A stretch of 64,000 nucleotides of DNA from Desulfobulbaceae bacterium. Lineage in GTDB: Bacteria; Desulfobacterota; Desulfobulbia; Desulfobulbales; Desulfocapsaceae. The stretch spans positions 53,072 to 117,071 of the forward strand of contig JAABSV010000005.1 in assembly GCA_011390165.1 (NCBI GenBank), read 5' to 3'. A program made the position numbers and the translations under genes. Positions 63,609-64,000 of this stretch are shown piece by piece. Below the pieces are notes generated by a model that saw only the letters and a program-made list of their open reading frames with translations, was not told where the DNA came from and did no database searches. Within the stretch, counting starts at the first letter, position 1; each line of letters starts with the position of its first letter.

Positions 63609-64000
63609 ATGACGAAAAGACTGCTGACCCTGCTCCTTGCCAGTTCCCTCTTTGCCGGTGTTGCCTGGGCCGCTGATGACTGCAGCAACCGGGGCACCCT
63701 GGACGAACTGTACTGCGACGAGGACATGGATCTTGTCGCCGATCCCCCCAAGGACCCCAAGGACTGGAAGGATCCGAGCACCCTGGTCTTCACCTACACC
63801 CCGGTGGAGGATCCGGCGGTGTACCAGGATGCCTTTGCCGACTTTCAGGCCTACCTGGAGAAGGCCACCGGCAAAAAGGTCATCTACTACACCGTCCAGT
63901 CGAACGCCGCCGAGGTTGAGGCCATGCGTTCCGGCCGGCTCCACATCGCCGGCTTTTCCACCGGCCCCACCGGTTTCGGGGTCAACCTGGCCGGCTATGT
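63609..64000 (+). CDS. PhnD-type phosphate/phosphonate-binding protein, N-terminal part
   Basis: The first 130 codons are visible; the gene runs off the right edge. The signal peptide is LLTLLLASSLFAGVAWA followed by mature ADDCSNRGTLDELYC. The body has TLVFTYTPVEDPAVYQDAFA and FQAYLEKATGKKVIYYTVQS, then IAGFSTGPTGFGV, the usual start of periplasmic PhnD/phosphite-binding proteins. It should deliver an oxyanion ligand to an ABC importer encoded beyond the window. ATG 63609 has TGAGG seven bases upstream. Confidence 0.85.
   Translation, partial: MTKRLLTLLLASSLFAGVAWAADDCSNRGTLDELYCDEDMDLVADPPKDPKDWKDPSTLVFTYTPVEDPAVYQDAFADFQAYLEKATGKKVIYYTVQSNAAEVEAMRSGRLHIAGFSTGPTGFGVNLAGY

Overview
This is a GC-rich (about 60% or more by eye), gene-dense bacterial chromosome segment. 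Its gene content fits an anaerobic deltaproteobacterium (Desulfobacterota), most likely a Desulfobulbales relative. The pointers are a truncated ferredoxin-like protein, a YkgJ-type cysteine-cluster protein, DUF362, a B12-type radical SAM protein, a TRAP transporter operon with nickel-pincer LarA homologues, and a CoA-disulfide-reductase-like flavoprotein interrupted by a UGA that looks like a selenocysteine codon. The taxonomic call is inference; there is no rRNA or other marker in the window.

Layout. 1-2.5 kb: end of an Fe-S protein, a YkgJ-like protein and a Na+/Ca2+-exchanger-like membrane protein. 2.7-9.7 kb (minus strand): operon of maf, a questionable small ORF, a 1115-residue HEAT/cNMP/PilZ protein, a zinc-finger/TOPRIM/RecA-type primase-helicase-like protein and a small PHP-like protein. 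10-14 kb (plus): transglutaminase-like protein behind an apparently leaderless promoter, then an ABC-2-type exporter pair. 14-17 kb (minus): SerA-like dehydrogenase, DUF362 protein and FabL-type enoyl-ACP reductase. 17-26.6 kb: radical SAM protein, an M1-peptidase/ChaN/PDZ fusion, a cyclophilin-FKBP fusion, DUF2971 and HD-domain proteins, trpS. 26.7-29.5 kb: grpE-dnaK. 30-32 kb: orphan NtrC-type regulator and FMN reductase. 32-37.7 kb: tamA-tamB. 37.8-39.1 kb: rRNA methyltransferase.

39.1-48 kb (minus): a striking eight-gene catabolic operon, panB homologue - larA homologue - dctP - dctQ - dctM - second larA homologue - four-carbon acid sugar kinase - pdxA2. It reads as uptake, 2-epimerisation, 4-phosphorylation and oxidative decarboxylation of a short sugar acid. 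48-52.1 kb: a repeat-rich, less GC-rich segment with a transposase remnant, a DUF1566 protein, a phospholipase D/VTT protein and a decayed EEP nuclease gene, probably acquired horizontally. 52.2-57.3 kb: TPP riboswitch with terminator, thiBPQ thiamine importer and thiN kinase. 57.4-60.5 kb: large membrane protein with a PHP-like N-terminal part. 60.7-63.4 kb: predicted selenoprotein flavoenzyme with a hairpin carrying the fdhF-like GGUCU loop, coupled to a glycerol-1-phosphate-dehydrogenase-like gene. 63.6 kb to end: start of a PhnD-type binding protein.

Two dispersed intergenic repeat families run through the window: R1 (about 134 bp, AT-rich, palindromic, three copies) and R2 (about 80-165 bp, five copies). 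No tRNA, rRNA or CRISPR array was recognised.
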